This document shows, one piece after another, positions 44,931 to 53,051 of a DNA stretch of 64,000 nucleotides. Both the position numbers and the translations under genes were made by a program. Under the pieces are notes generated by a model, which had not been told where the DNA came from, did no database searches, and saw nothing but the letters and a program-made list of their open reading frames with translations. This DNA comes from Streptomyces cyaneogriseus subsp. noncyanogenus (lineage in GTDB: Bacteria; Actinomycetota; Actinomycetes; Streptomycetales; Streptomycetaceae). Numbering within the stretch: position 1 is the stretch's first letter; each line of letters opens with the position of its first letter. Where the stretch lies: contig NZ_CP010849.1 in NCBI RefSeq assembly GCF_000931445.1, positions 806,001 to 870,000 on the forward strand, read 5' to 3'.

Positions 44931-46826
44931 TCAGCCGGCGGCATGGCAGAGCCTGGGCAGTTCGTGCCCCTCGGGCGCTTCGACGAGCGGGTCGAGTGCC
45001 ACCGGTTCGAGCGTCATCCTGCTGGCGTGCCGCTGGGCGGCGCCCCATCCCGGGCGCCTGCGGAACAGTTCGGGCCGGGCCGCGGCGACCACCAGCAGCG
45101 GCATCGGCGCCGGTGGGTCCAGCAGGTCCTCGACGAGCTCCAGTACGGCGTTGTCGGCCAGGTGCAGGTCATCGGCGAAGACGACGAGCGGGCGGTGCTC
45201 GGTGAGCCCGGCCAGGTCCGGTGTGGTCACCGGCCGGCCGGGGCCCAGCCGTACGGTGGCGGCGTTCTCGACCCGGCGTTCGAACTCCGCGAGCAGCGGT
45301 GACTTCCCGATCCCCGGGGCGCCCAGCACCAGGACCAGATGCGGCCGGGCCCGGTGGCGGACCCGTTCCAGCAGACTGCTCAGGACGTCCAGCTCGGGTC
45401 CGCGGTCGAAGGGCTCGGCCGGCGCCGGGCGGCAGCGCCCCTGCGCGGTCCACCGGCGGCGCGGGCCGCCTTCCCGGCCGTACCGGATCGCCGAGCGGGT
45501 CAGCGTCCTGGTGCGGTCGCAGACCACTATCTCCCTGTCCTCGGCGAGCTGGAGCAGCCACTCGCAGTCGGCGAGCAGCGCCCCGTCGACCGGCAGCGGC
45601 TCCAGGAACGACTCGCGGGGACGCACGGAAATCTCCCCCGTCGTCACGGCCATCCGCAGCGCCGGCCGCTCACCGCCCGGGAGATCGGGGGAGATCCGCT
45701 GCCGCAGCGACATCGCGGCGTGGACCGCCCGCTCCGCGCTCCGGTCGGCACCGTCCTCCTGCGGCGAGGCGGGCCGGAACAGGGCCAGCGTCACCGAGCC
45801 GGTGGACCCGGCGACCATGCCGCCGAACCGCTCCACCTCCTCCCGCACCGTCGTCGCGGTGCGTTCCAGGGCCTCGCCGACGTCGCTGCCCCGCCCGCCG
45901 CCGCCGAAGTCGGCGCGGATCAGTACGGCGCTGACCCTGCTCCGGCCGCCGGCGGCGGCCGGGGGGACGAGCTGGACCGGCCGGGGAACCGGGCGCACGC
46001 GGTGCTCCGCCTCCGGGCGGCGCCCGAGGATCACCACCGGCCGTCCCGATCCGGTGGGTGCCGCGATCGACGGGTCGTGCACCAGGATGGCGTGCTGGAG
46101 CAGCCGCAGCTCCCGGCCGGGTTCCAGGCCGAGCTGCTCGGCCAGCCGGGACCGCACCCGGCGGTAGACGGCGAGGGCGTCCGCCTGCCGGCCGCTGCGG
46201 TAGAGGGCGAGCATGAGCTGGTGGCACGCCCTTTCCCGCAGCGGTTCGGCGGCGACCATGGCCTCCAGCTCGCCGAGGACGGCCTGGTGGCGGCCGTTGG
46301 CCAGCTCGGCCTCGTAGTAGTCCTCCATGACGTCCAGCCGGGCGTTCTGCAGCGCGGTCAGCTCCGACCAGGAGTGCCCGCTCTCCACCAGATCGGCCAG
46401 GGCCCGCCCGCGCCACAGCGAGAGCACCTCGCGCAGGGTGGCCGCCGCGGCGGCGGGACGGCCGGCCGCCAGTTCCGCGCGCCCGGTGCGCGCCAGGCGG
46501 TGGAAGCGGAACATGTCGACCTGTTCGGGGTCGACCTGGAGCTGGTAGCCGTGCGCGCAGGTCAGCAGGGCCGGTGGGCGGGCGTCGCCGCGTGTGTGCT
46601 CGGCGAACATGACGCGCAGGCCGCGCACCGCGTTCTGCAGGATCTTGCGCGCCGTCGTCGGCGTCTCCTCGATGTCCCACAGGCCGTCGAGGAGTTTGCT
46701 GGTCGCCACCTCCCGGTTGGCGTTGAGCAGCAGCAGGCCGAGTGTGGCGCGCCGCCGGTCGCCGCCGAGCGCGATCGGTTTCTCGTCGTCCATCAGGCGC
46801 AGTGGGCCAAGAACCAAGAACTGCAA
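44931..46826 (-). CDS. SARP-family activator with degenerate cyclase-like and ATPase domains
   Basis: The 631-residue regulator starts with an OmpR-type winged helix (residues about 1-95) and a bacterial transcriptional activation domain (about 100-245), the SARP core that activates antibiotic clusters. Residues about 290-430 resemble a class III nucleotide cyclase domain (SAVLIRADFGG, FGGMVAGSTGS, MAVTTGEISV) but lack its usual pair of metal-binding Asp. Residues about 460-600 carry an ATPase with Walker A GAPGIGKS and a Walker B-like LVVFADD. No TPR tail follows, so it is shorter than AfsR. The start is TTG at 46826, the only one giving the standard MQFLVLGPL opening, with GGGGGA 5 bp upstream. 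It lies between the methoxymalonyl operon and the PKS genes and probably activates the cluster. Confidence 0.9.
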   Translation of the reverse strand: MQFLVLGPLRLMDDEKPIALGGDRRRATLGLLLLNANREVATSKLLDGLWDIEETPTTARKILQNAVRGLRVMFAEHTRGDARPPALLTCAHGYQLQVDPEQVDMFRFHRLARTGRAELAAGRPAAAAATLREVLSLWRGRALADLVESGHSWSELTALQNARLDVMEDYYEAELANGRHQAVLGELEAMVAAEPLRERACHQLMLALYRSGRQADALAVYRRVRSRLAEQLGLEPGRELRLLQHAILVHDPSIAAPTGSGRPVVILGRRPEAEHRVRPVPRPVQLVPPAAAGGRSRVSAVLIRADFGGGGRGSDVGEALERTATTVREEVERFGGMVAGSTGSVTLALFRPASPQEDGADRSAERAVHAAMSLRQRISPDLPGGERPALRMAVTTGEISVRPRESFLEPLPVDGALLADCEWLLQLAEDREIVVCDRTRTLTRSAIRYGREGGPRRRWTAQGRCRPAPAEPFDRGPELDVLSSLLERVRHRARPHLVLVLGAPGIGKSPLLAEFERRVENAATVRLGPGRPVTTPDLAGLTEHRPLVVFADDLHLADNAVLELVEDLLDPPAPMPLLVVAAARPELFRRRPGWGAAQRHASRMTLEPVALDPLVEAPEGHELPRLCHAAG

Positions 46827-46880
46827 GGAATCCCCCGAAGATCGTTCGTGTGGTGCGTCAACCGCGCGGCCGGCCCCCGC

Positions 46881-47972
46881 CTACCGCCATCGCGTCACCG
46901 GCCCGCCGACGAGCGGCTCGGGGGCGATGACACGCATGGTCGCCGGCGGGTCCTGCCGGACCGGCTCCAGATGCAGGCACTCGGTTGACTCGGGCGGCGA
47001 GAACGAGGCGAGACAGGCACACCGCGCGGTGGTGAATCCCGCGAACCGGTAGGCCACCTCCATCATCCGGTTGCGGTCGGTGCGCCGGAAGTCGGCGGCC
47101 AGGTGCACACCGGCGCGGGCGGCGGCGTCGGTGAGCCATCGCAGCAGGACCGCGCCCGCGCCGAACGAGACGACCCGGCAGGACGTCGCCAGCAGCTTGA
47201 TGCGCCAGGCAAGCGGGGTCTTCTCGATCAGCATGACCCCGACCGCGCCGTGCGGGCCGAAGCGGTCGGTCATCGAGACCACCAGCACCTCGTGGTCCTC
47301 GTCGGACAGCAGCGAGCGCAGCGCGGCGTCGGAGTAGTGCACGCCGGTGGCGTTCATCTGGCTGGTCCGCAGGGTGAGTTCCTCGACCCGCGTGATCTCC
47401 TCGTCCCTGGCCTTGCCGATGCGCATCTCCAGGTCGAGCGAGCGCAGGAAGTCCTCGTCGGCGCCCTGGTACTTCTCCCGCTCCTGGTCCCGCTCGAACC
47501 CGGCCTGGTACATCCGGCGGCGGCGGCGCGCGTCGACGGTGACCACCGGCGGGCTGAACTCGGGCAGGCCGAGCAGCGTTCCGGCCTGTTCGGCCGGGTA
47601 GCAGCGGACGTCCGGCAGGTGGTACGCGACCTCGGCGCGTTCGGTCGGCAGGTCGTCGATGAACGCGATCGTCTTCAGCGAGAAGTTCAGCCGCTCGGCG
47701 ATCCGGCGCACCGATTCCGACTTCGGGCCCCAGCCGATGTGCGGCAGGACGACGTACTCGGCCAGGCCGAGCTCCTCCAGGCGTGCCCACGCCTCGTCGT
47801 GGTCGTTGCGGCTCGCGACGGCCTGCAGCACTCCACGCGCGTCGAGTTCCATGACGACCTTGCGGATCGCGTCGTCGACCTCGACGTGGCCGTCCTCGAC
47901 GAGCGTGCCCTGCCACAGGGTGTTGTCGAGGTCCCAGACCAGGCATTTCACGATCGATTGTGCTTCGGACAT
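46881..47972 (-). CDS. fkbH: FkbH-like glyceryl transferase/phosphatase (methoxymalonyl-ACP pathway)
   Basis: The 363-residue protein opens with a HAD-superfamily motif (VWDLDNTLWQG, nucleophile Asp in DLDNT) and ends with a GNAT-like region. This is the FkbH layout. FkbH proteins take 1,3-bisphosphoglycerate, remove a phosphate and load glyceryl onto the pathway ACP, which is the first step to methoxymalonyl-ACP. GGGGGAG precedes the ATG. It is the last gene of a five-gene cassette in the order K-G-J-I-H, 25 bp after the FkbI-like gene and 54 bp before the SARP gene. The family call is firm; the use of the unit by a PKS in this cluster is inference. Confidence 0.92.
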   Translation of the reverse strand: MSEAQSIVKCLVWDLDNTLWQGTLVEDGHVEVDDAIRKVVMELDARGVLQAVASRNDHDEAWARLEELGLAEYVVLPHIGWGPKSESVRRIAERLNFSLKTIAFIDDLPTERAEVAYHLPDVRCYPAEQAGTLLGLPEFSPPVVTVDARRRRRMYQAGFERDQEREKYQGADEDFLRSLDLEMRIGKARDEEITRVEELTLRTSQMNATGVHYSDAALRSLLSDEDHEVLVVSMTDRFGPHGAVGVMLIEKTPLAWRIKLLATSCRVVSFGAGAVLLRWLTDAAARAGVHLAADFRRTDRNRMMEVAYRFAGFTTARCACLASFSPPESTECLHLEPVRQDPPATMRVIAPEPLVGGPVTRWR

Positions 47973-47997
47973 GTCAGCTCCCCCTTGGTGCGGCCGG

Positions 47998-49104
47998 TCA
48001 GCCCGCCGACGAGGCGGCGTGCTCGGCGAGCATCAGCTGGCAGATCTCGTTGCTGCCCTCGATGACTTCCATCAACTTCGCGTCGCGGTACGCCCGCTCC
48101 ACCACGTGTCCGCCCGCCGCGCCGGCGGAGGCGAGCACCTGCACCGCCGACGCCGCGCCGCGCGCCGCGTTGCCGGCCGCCACGTGCTTGGCGAGGACCG
48201 ACGCCTGGACCTGCTCCGGCGAACCGCTGTCCCAGCTCCGGCTCGCCCGCTCGCAGGCGAACGTCGCCGTGCGTTCCGCGGCGTACAGCTCGGCCAGGTG
48301 CCGGGCGACGAGCTGGTGGCCCAGCAAGGGCTTGCCGAACTGCTCGCGCTGTGCGGCGTGCCGGGCGACGGCCGTGAGACAGGCGCGCAGGATGCCGACG
48401 CACCCCCAGGCCACCGACAGCCGGCCGTAGGTCAGCGCGATGGTGGTCAGCATGGCCAGCGGCTGCCCGGCCACCGCGAGCAGGTTCTCCTCGGGCAGCC
48501 GTACGTTGTCGAGCACGACCGTGGCGTGTCCGGCCGCGCGGCAGCCGAGCGGCTCGGGGACCCGGGTCACCCGGACGCCGGGAGCCGACGCGGGCACCAG
48601 GGCGACGGCGCCGCCGCCCTCGTGGCGGCCGAAGACGACGATCAGGTCGGCGTAGCCGGCGACGGTGATCCACGTCTTGGTGCCGTCGACGACGATGCCG
48701 CCGCCCTCGCGCCGGATCTCGGTGGTCATGGCGGCCAGGTCGCTGCCGGCGCCGGGCTCGCTGAACGCCACCGCGGCCAGGTCCCCGCCGGTGAGACGGC
48801 CGATGTGCCGGGCCCGCTGCGCCGGGTCGCCGAACCGCTGGATCGTCCACGCGGCCATCCCCTGGGAGGTCATCACGCTCCGCAGGGAGCTGCACAGGGT
48901 GCCGGTGTGCGCGGTGAGCGCCCCGTTCTCCGTCCCGGACAGGCCCAGGCCGCCGAACTCGGGGGCGGCCTCGGCGCACAGCACGCCCTTGGCGCCGAGC
49001 CCGCGCAGGACGCCGGCGGGGATCTCGCCGGCCACGTCCCACTCGCCGGCCGCGTCGGCGACCGTCTCGGTCACCAGCGCGGTCAGGGTCTCAAGCACCG
49101 TCAC
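47998..49104 (-). CDS. fkbI: FkbI-like acyl-ACP/CoA dehydrogenase (methoxymalonyl-ACP pathway)
   Basis: The 368-residue flavoprotein has the acyl-CoA dehydrogenase signature AFSEPGAGSDLAAM and a C-terminal helical domain with GCVGILRACL and GSNEICQLMLAEH. In methoxymalonyl pathways this enzyme oxidises the hydroxyl-bearing acyl-ACP intermediate. Its GTG start overlaps the last codons of the ACP gene by 14 bp, so it is translationally coupled. It differs from the flavin hydroxylase at 21923-23125, which lies outside the cassette and has a different central domain. Confidence 0.9.
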   Translation of the reverse strand: MTVLETLTALVTETVADAAGEWDVAGEIPAGVLRGLGAKGVLCAEAAPEFGGLGLSGTENGALTAHTGTLCSSLRSVMTSQGMAAWTIQRFGDPAQRARHIGRLTGGDLAAVAFSEPGAGSDLAAMTTEIRREGGGIVVDGTKTWITVAGYADLIVVFGRHEGGGAVALVPASAPGVRVTRVPEPLGCRAAGHATVVLDNVRLPEENLLAVAGQPLAMLTTIALTYGRLSVAWGCVGILRACLTAVARHAAQREQFGKPLLGHQLVARHLAELYAAERTATFACERASRSWDSGSPEQVQASVLAKHVAAGNAARGAASAVQVLASAGAAGGHVVERAYRDAKLMEVIEGSNEICQLMLAEHAASSAG

Positions 49105-49366
49105 CGCCGCTGCGCAGCCGGGTCACCAGCGAGCTCATGGCGCGTACCGTACGGAAGTTGTCCATGGCGAGGTCCGGGCCCTCCACCGCCACCTGGAAGG
49201 CGCTCTCCACGAACACCACCAGCTCCATCGCGAAGAGCGAGGAGACCGCGCCCGAGGTGAACAGGTCCTCCTCCGGCTCCCAGGTCAGCTTGGTCTTCGC
49301 CTCGAGGAACGCGCCGATGCGCTGCTCGATGGCGGCGACCGGCAGTTCGGTTGTCGAGTCGGTCAT
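49091..49366 (-). CDS. fkbJ: Discrete acyl carrier protein, FkbJ-like
   Basis: A 91-residue ACP. The phosphopantetheine site is Ser43 in [11 protein letters not shown], with Ser in place of the usual Asp of DSL. Family knowledge: methoxymalonyl-pathway ACPs carry such a variant (for example NSL). It holds the glyceryl unit while it is oxidised and methylated. The ATG overlaps the methyltransferase stop (ATGA), and GGAAGGGA lies upstream. Confidence 0.92.
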   Translation of the reverse strand: MTDSTTELPVAAIEQRIGAFLEAKTKLTWEPEEDLFTSGAVSSLFAMELVVFVESAFQVAVEGPDLAMDNFRTVRAMSSLVTRLRSGGDGA

Positions 49367-50055
49367 GAGTAGTCCCTTCCTGATTGCACCTTGTCGTTCT
49401 TGCGCACCAGCGTGATCCCGTCCGCCATGACGAGCAGGGACAGTTCGACCCTGCTGTCGGCCAGGAGCGAGGCGTTGAGCGCGCGGATGGCCTCGGTGTC
49501 GGGATCGTCCGCCTCCGGGTCCGCGACCCGCCCGAAGTAGAGCGTGTTGTCCAGGACGGCCAGGCCACCGGGGCGCAGGTGGGTCAGCGCCGCCTCGTAG
49601 TAGCGCGCGTAGCCGGCCTTGTCGGCGTCGATGAAGACCAGGTCGAAGGTCTCCGCCCCGTTCTCGGCGAGCAGGTTGGCCATGGTCTCCGCGCCGTCCC
49701 CGAGCCGCAGCTCGATCCGGTCGCGGACCCCGGCGCGCTCCCAGTAGCGCTGCGCCACCCTCGTCCAGCGCTCGCTGATGTCACAGGTGACGATCCGTCC
49801 GCCGGGCGGCAGCGCCCGCGCCATGCACAGCGTGCTGTAGCCGGTGAACGTGCCGATCTCCAGCACCCGGGTGGCCCCGGTCAGCCCGACCAGCATGGCG
49901 AGCAGTTGCCCCTCCTCGGGCATGGTCACCATGGCGTTCATCGCCGGCATGAACGCCGTCTCGGCGATCAGGTCGCGGAGGATCTCGTCGTCCCGCAGGG
50001 ACACCGACCGCACGTAGTCGAGCAGCCGCTCGCTCAGCTCCACCTGGCCGGCCAT
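49363..50055 (-). CDS. fkbG: FkbG-like O-methyltransferase (methoxymalonyl-ACP pathway)
   Basis: The 230-residue enzyme is of the catechol/CCoA O-methyltransferase type. It has a SAM-binding [12 protein letters not shown] at about residues 63-74, TCDIS, and a metal-binding FIDADKAGY. In this pathway it methylates the 2-hydroxyl of the ACP-bound unit to give the methoxy group. Its ATG overlaps the preceding stop by one base (TGATG) and its own stop overlaps the ACP start, so three genes are translated as a coupled block. Confidence 0.92.
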   Translation of the reverse strand: MAGQVELSERLLDYVRSVSLRDDEILRDLIAETAFMPAMNAMVTMPEEGQLLAMLVGLTGATRVLEIGTFTGYSTLCMARALPPGGRIVTCDISERWTRVAQRYWERAGVRDRIELRLGDGAETMANLLAENGAETFDLVFIDADKAGYARYYEAALTHLRPGGLAVLDNTLYFGRVADPEADDPDTEAIRALNASLLADSRVELSLLVMADGITLVRKNDKVQSGRDYS

Positions 50056-50915
50056 CAGCGCACGCCGTAGTCGTAGAAGCCGCGCCCGGTCTTGCGTCCG
50101 TGGTCGCCCTCGGCGACCTTGCGCAGCAGCAGCTCGCTCGGGCGGTAGCTGTCGTCCCCGGTGCGCTCGTGCAGCACCGTCAGCGAGTCGACGAGATTGT
50201 CGATCCCGATCAGGTCGGCCGTCCTCAGCGGGCCCGTGGGATGCCCGAGGCAGCCCTCCATCAGGGCGTCGACGTCCTCGACGGTGGCCCGGCCCTCCGC
50301 GACGACGTTCGCCGCGTCGTTGATCATGCGGTGCAGCACCCGGCTGGTGACGAAGCCGGGGCCGTCGCCGACCACGATGCCCTTCCTGCCCAGGGCGGAC
50401 AGCAGGGACTGGACGGCCGTCATCGCCCGCTCACCGGTGCGCGGTCCGCGCACCACCTCCAGGGTGCCGATCAGGTAGGGCGGGTTCATGAAGTGGACGC
50501 CGACCAGGTCTTCGGGGCAGGGCACCTGCCCGGCGAGCTCGTCGACGGGGATGGACGAGGTGTTGGTGACGCGCAGCGTCCCCGGCGCGACCACGGAGGC
50601 GATCTCGCGGTGCACCTTGGCCTTGAGCTCCGCGGCCTCGGTGATCGCCTCGATCACCGAGGTGGCGTCCGCCACCGCCGCCGCGGACTCGGCGAGCCGC
50701 AGCTCGCCGGCCGGACCGGTCCGCGGCAGGGCTCCCGTCAGGTGCGCGAGCCGGAGCTCGTCCCGCACCCGCCGGCGTGCCGTGCCCAGCCGTTCCTGGT
50801 CCACGTCCACGAGCGTGACCGGCACTCCTCGCCCGATGGCGAGGGCAGCGATGCCGATGCCCATCACTCCCGCACCGAAGACCGCGAGCCACGGTGCCCC
50901 CCTGTTCTCGGTCAT
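50055..50915 (-). CDS. fkbK: FkbK-like 3-hydroxyacyl-CoA dehydrogenase family enzyme (methoxymalonyl-ACP pathway)
   Basis: The 286-residue protein has the NAD-binding motif [14 protein letters not shown] near its N-terminus and the family's C-terminal part ([17 protein letters not shown]). FkbK-type enzymes oxidise the glyceryl-ACP alcohol on the way to hydroxymalonyl-ACP. It is the first gene of the cassette, with GGGGGA before the ATG. About 590 bp of non-coding, relatively AT-rich DNA lies upstream, so the operon promoter should be there. Confidence 0.92.
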   Translation of the reverse strand: MTENRGAPWLAVFGAGVMGIGIAALAIGRGVPVTLVDVDQERLGTARRRVRDELRLAHLTGALPRTGPAGELRLAESAAAVADATSVIEAITEAAELKAKVHREIASVVAPGTLRVTNTSSIPVDELAGQVPCPEDLVGVHFMNPPYLIGTLEVVRGPRTGERAMTAVQSLLSALGRKGIVVGDGPGFVTSRVLHRMINDAANVVAEGRATVEDVDALMEGCLGHPTGPLRTADLIGIDNLVDSLTVLHERTGDDSYRPSELLLRKVAEGDHGRKTGRGFYDYGVR

Positions 50916-51506
50916 CGGTCCCCCGCACCTGCCTCTCCCGGAACGGCGAGGGGCGGGTACGGCCCCCGGCCGACGGCACCAACCACAGAACCGCGCATGA
51001 CCACCTCAGCTTTACGTTGGAAATGACACCGGAAGCACGTTGCCCGAATCGAGGAAATCGCGCTCGATGTGCGCGAGGGAAAAGGGTGGACCGTCGATTC
51101 CGAGCCACACATGCCGTGACGTCGACAGTAAGGCCATCGCCTGTGATGAATTACCGGACGTCCGATCGGTAAGAAATAGCTGGAAACTACTGCGCGCCTT
51201 CACTCCGGGCGCGACTCACCTCGCCGACGTGGCTCCGAGAACGCGGCACGCACTACTTCGGCCGACCGGCAGTGCGAGGTGAGAAAACATGGATGCGGCC
51301 CCCGATGGCGTGCAGTGAACAACTCCGCGGTTGCTCTGTGGCAACAGCCCAGAGGATGTAGCAGAACGCCTGTCGGGCTCCACCCCGCCATCCGCTCATC
51401 AAGCTGCACTTCCACTTGAGGAAGCTCGCTCCAGGCGTGCTCGACCGGTGCTCGAGGGAACACTGGCAGGGGGCGGCCGGCCCTCGGAGCGGACGCGCGC
51501 CGAAGG
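50916..51506 (-). promoter_or_regulatory. Promoter region of the methoxymalonyl operon, with an inverted repeat
   Basis: No gene is supported here; short frames of 60-120 codons lack ribosome sites and family features. Base composition is lower in GC than its surroundings. A 22-bp inverted repeat with TTACCG and CGGTAA arms lies at 51151-51172 and contains the palindrome CGGACGTCCG. This is a possible operator for one of the two regulators nearby. I cannot fix a transcription start. Confidence 0.5.
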
Positions 51507-51529
51507 GCCGGGGGGCGGCGCCCCCCGGC
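51507..51529 (-). terminator. Hairpin terminator of the LuxR-type regulator
   Basis: A perfect 10-bp GC stem (51507-51516 with 51520-51529) closes a 3-nt loop. It lies 30 bp beyond the regulator stop codon on the minus strand. No U-tract follows. Confidence 0.65.
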
Positions 51530-51559
51530 TGCCTGCCGGGGCACCGGTACCAACCTGCG

Positions 51560-52543
51560 CTACACGTCCTCCTCCAGGTCCGCCTCCTTGACCAGGTAGC
51601 CGAACTGGAACCGGCTCGTCGCACCGAACATCTGCATGACCTGGCCGATGTGCTTGCGGCAGGTGCGGACCGACATGCCGAGGCGCCGGGCGATGGCCTC
51701 GTCCTTGGCTCCGGAGATCAGCATCTTGACGATCTCCTTCTTCATGTCCTCGCTGACGGCGTCGATCTCGGCCCGCCCGGTGTCGAACTTCTTGGCGGTC
51801 GCCCAGACGTGCTCGAAGCAGGAGTAGAGGAAGTCGATGAGCGAGCGCTCCTGGACGACCACGGCACCGCCGTCCTCGCCGCTCGACGGGATGAACGCCG
51901 ACGTGCGGTCGAAGATGATGATCTTCCCGAGGAGTGCCCCCGCCGTGCGTATCTCGGCACCGGAGTCGATCAGCTTCTCGGCGTGCTCGCGGATCGGGGT
52001 GTCGAACCGCGCGGTGTGCTGGTAGAGGGCGCGCAGACGCACGCCCCGGCTGAGCATCTGGAAGTCCCGGGCCTGCGTCTCGACCCAGTCGCCGGCCGAC
52101 TGCCCGCTGTCCGGGCGCATGCAGACCACCTCGTGGGAACAGCCGGCCGCCGCCTCGGACAGCAGCGATCTGACCACCGCGGGGACTTTCACGATCTCGA
52201 AGGAGTTGCTGTACTGGCTGGCGAACTTGCTCGACCGGAAAACCAGGGAGAGGCGCGCGAGGTCGTTCCGGAGCTGCCCTATCGCCAGGGTCCGCTCGAT
52301 GAGGTCGAGCTCACTGGGAGTCAGTACCTGCGAGTAGGCGATACCCGGGTCCACCGGGACGAACCAGGCGTGGCGGTCACGGGATGTCCGTATGAGCTGG
52401 AGCTCCAGGAGGTTGGCGACGATCTCCGCGCTCGTGTCCGGCGCGAAGCCGAATTCGTGCGCGATGTCGTCGACGGCGAATCCGTCTCTGTCTAAGCACC
52501 ATTCATAAACTTCGAGACTTCCGGTGAGTGGTTTGGGAAACAA
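51560..52543 (-). CDS. LuxR-type transcriptional regulator with TrmB-like N-terminus
   Basis: The 327-residue protein ends in a LuxR-type helix-turn-helix (KDEAIARRLGMSVRTCRKHIGQV). Its N-terminus looks like a TrmB-type winged helix (GSLEVYEWCL...DDIAHEFGF) followed by a sensor-like middle region. Such regulators are common in actinomycete PKS clusters. I chose TTG at 52543, with GGAG about 7 bp upstream. The frame stays open 85 codons further, but that stretch is low-complexity Pro/Arg and lacks a ribosome site. A TTA codon at 52493-52495 makes its translation likely to depend on bldA. It is transcribed towards the methoxymalonyl operon and closed by a hairpin. Ligand and targets are unknown. 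Confidence 0.8.
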   Translation of the reverse strand: MFPKPLTGSLEVYEWCLDRDGFAVDDIAHEFGFAPDTSAEIVANLLELQLIRTSRDRHAWFVPVDPGIAYSQVLTPSELDLIERTLAIGQLRNDLARLSLVFRSSKFASQYSNSFEIVKVPAVVRSLLSEAAAGCSHEVVCMRPDSGQSAGDWVETQARDFQMLSRGVRLRALYQHTARFDTPIREHAEKLIDSGAEIRTAGALLGKIIIFDRTSAFIPSSGEDGGAVVVQERSLIDFLYSCFEHVWATAKKFDTGRAEIDAVSEDMKKEIVKMLISGAKDEAIARRLGMSVRTCRKHIGQVMQMFGATSRFQFGYLVKEADLEEDV

Positions 52544-53051
52544 CGACGCTCCAAGTTCACTGGGATTCCTTCCGTCTGCACCGGGAAGGAATGTTCCGAC
52601 CGACTGCTGTGCGCTGCGTTCGCCGATCCGCCGACGTGCGGGGTCCCTCCGACGGCCCCGTCGTGATGCGCCGGCCGCCGGCCGGGAGTTTCTCGTGGAA
52701 CGTCCTGGGACGACGCGGTGTCGGCCGGGAAGGGCTCGTGGCCTCGGGCGCGGCGGTGGTGGGGGCAGCGACGGGCGAGGGCCTGGCGCCGCGGGCACCG
52801 GGAGGTCCGGCTCGGCGCGCGACCGTCACGGCGCGCGCGGGGAGGGCGGCGAGCCGCCGGGAGACGCCCTATCTCTGCCACGGTGAGCAGTATGAGGGAG
52901 GAAGAGTCGATTCCGCGGTCCCGCCGCCCACGGAACGGCGGCGATCGCCCGCTTACGGGCAGGCGGCGTCCCCGGCCGACGGACGCGCCCGGGGAAAGAA
53001 CGAGAAGACCGCGAAGACCGAGAGGACCGGGAAGAGCGGGCGTGGGCCCGC
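52544..53051. other. Intergenic region upstream of the LuxR-type regulator
   Basis: Apart from the inverted repeat at 52565-52592 I see no gene here. Plus-strand frames are Arg/Gly/Pro-rich shadows. The stretch near 53000-53040 is purine-rich with short GAAGACCG-like repeats of no clear function. Confidence 0.45.
52565..52592. promoter_or_regulatory. Inverted repeat just upstream of the LuxR-type regulator
   Basis: Perfect 9-bp arms (52565-52573 with 52584-52592; ATTCCTTCC and its complement) are spaced by 10 bp and end 22 bp before the proposed TTG start. It may be an operator for autoregulation or a leader hairpin. Confidence 0.4.

Noticed and set aside
51012..51203. Possible 63-codon gene upstream of the methoxymalonyl operon
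   Set aside because: No ribosome-binding site or recognisable feature; it overlaps the likely promoter region.
52544..52798. N-terminal extension of the LuxR-type regulator to 52798
   Set aside because: The added 85 residues are Pro/Arg low complexity with no ribosome site and would bury the inverted repeat in coding sequence.
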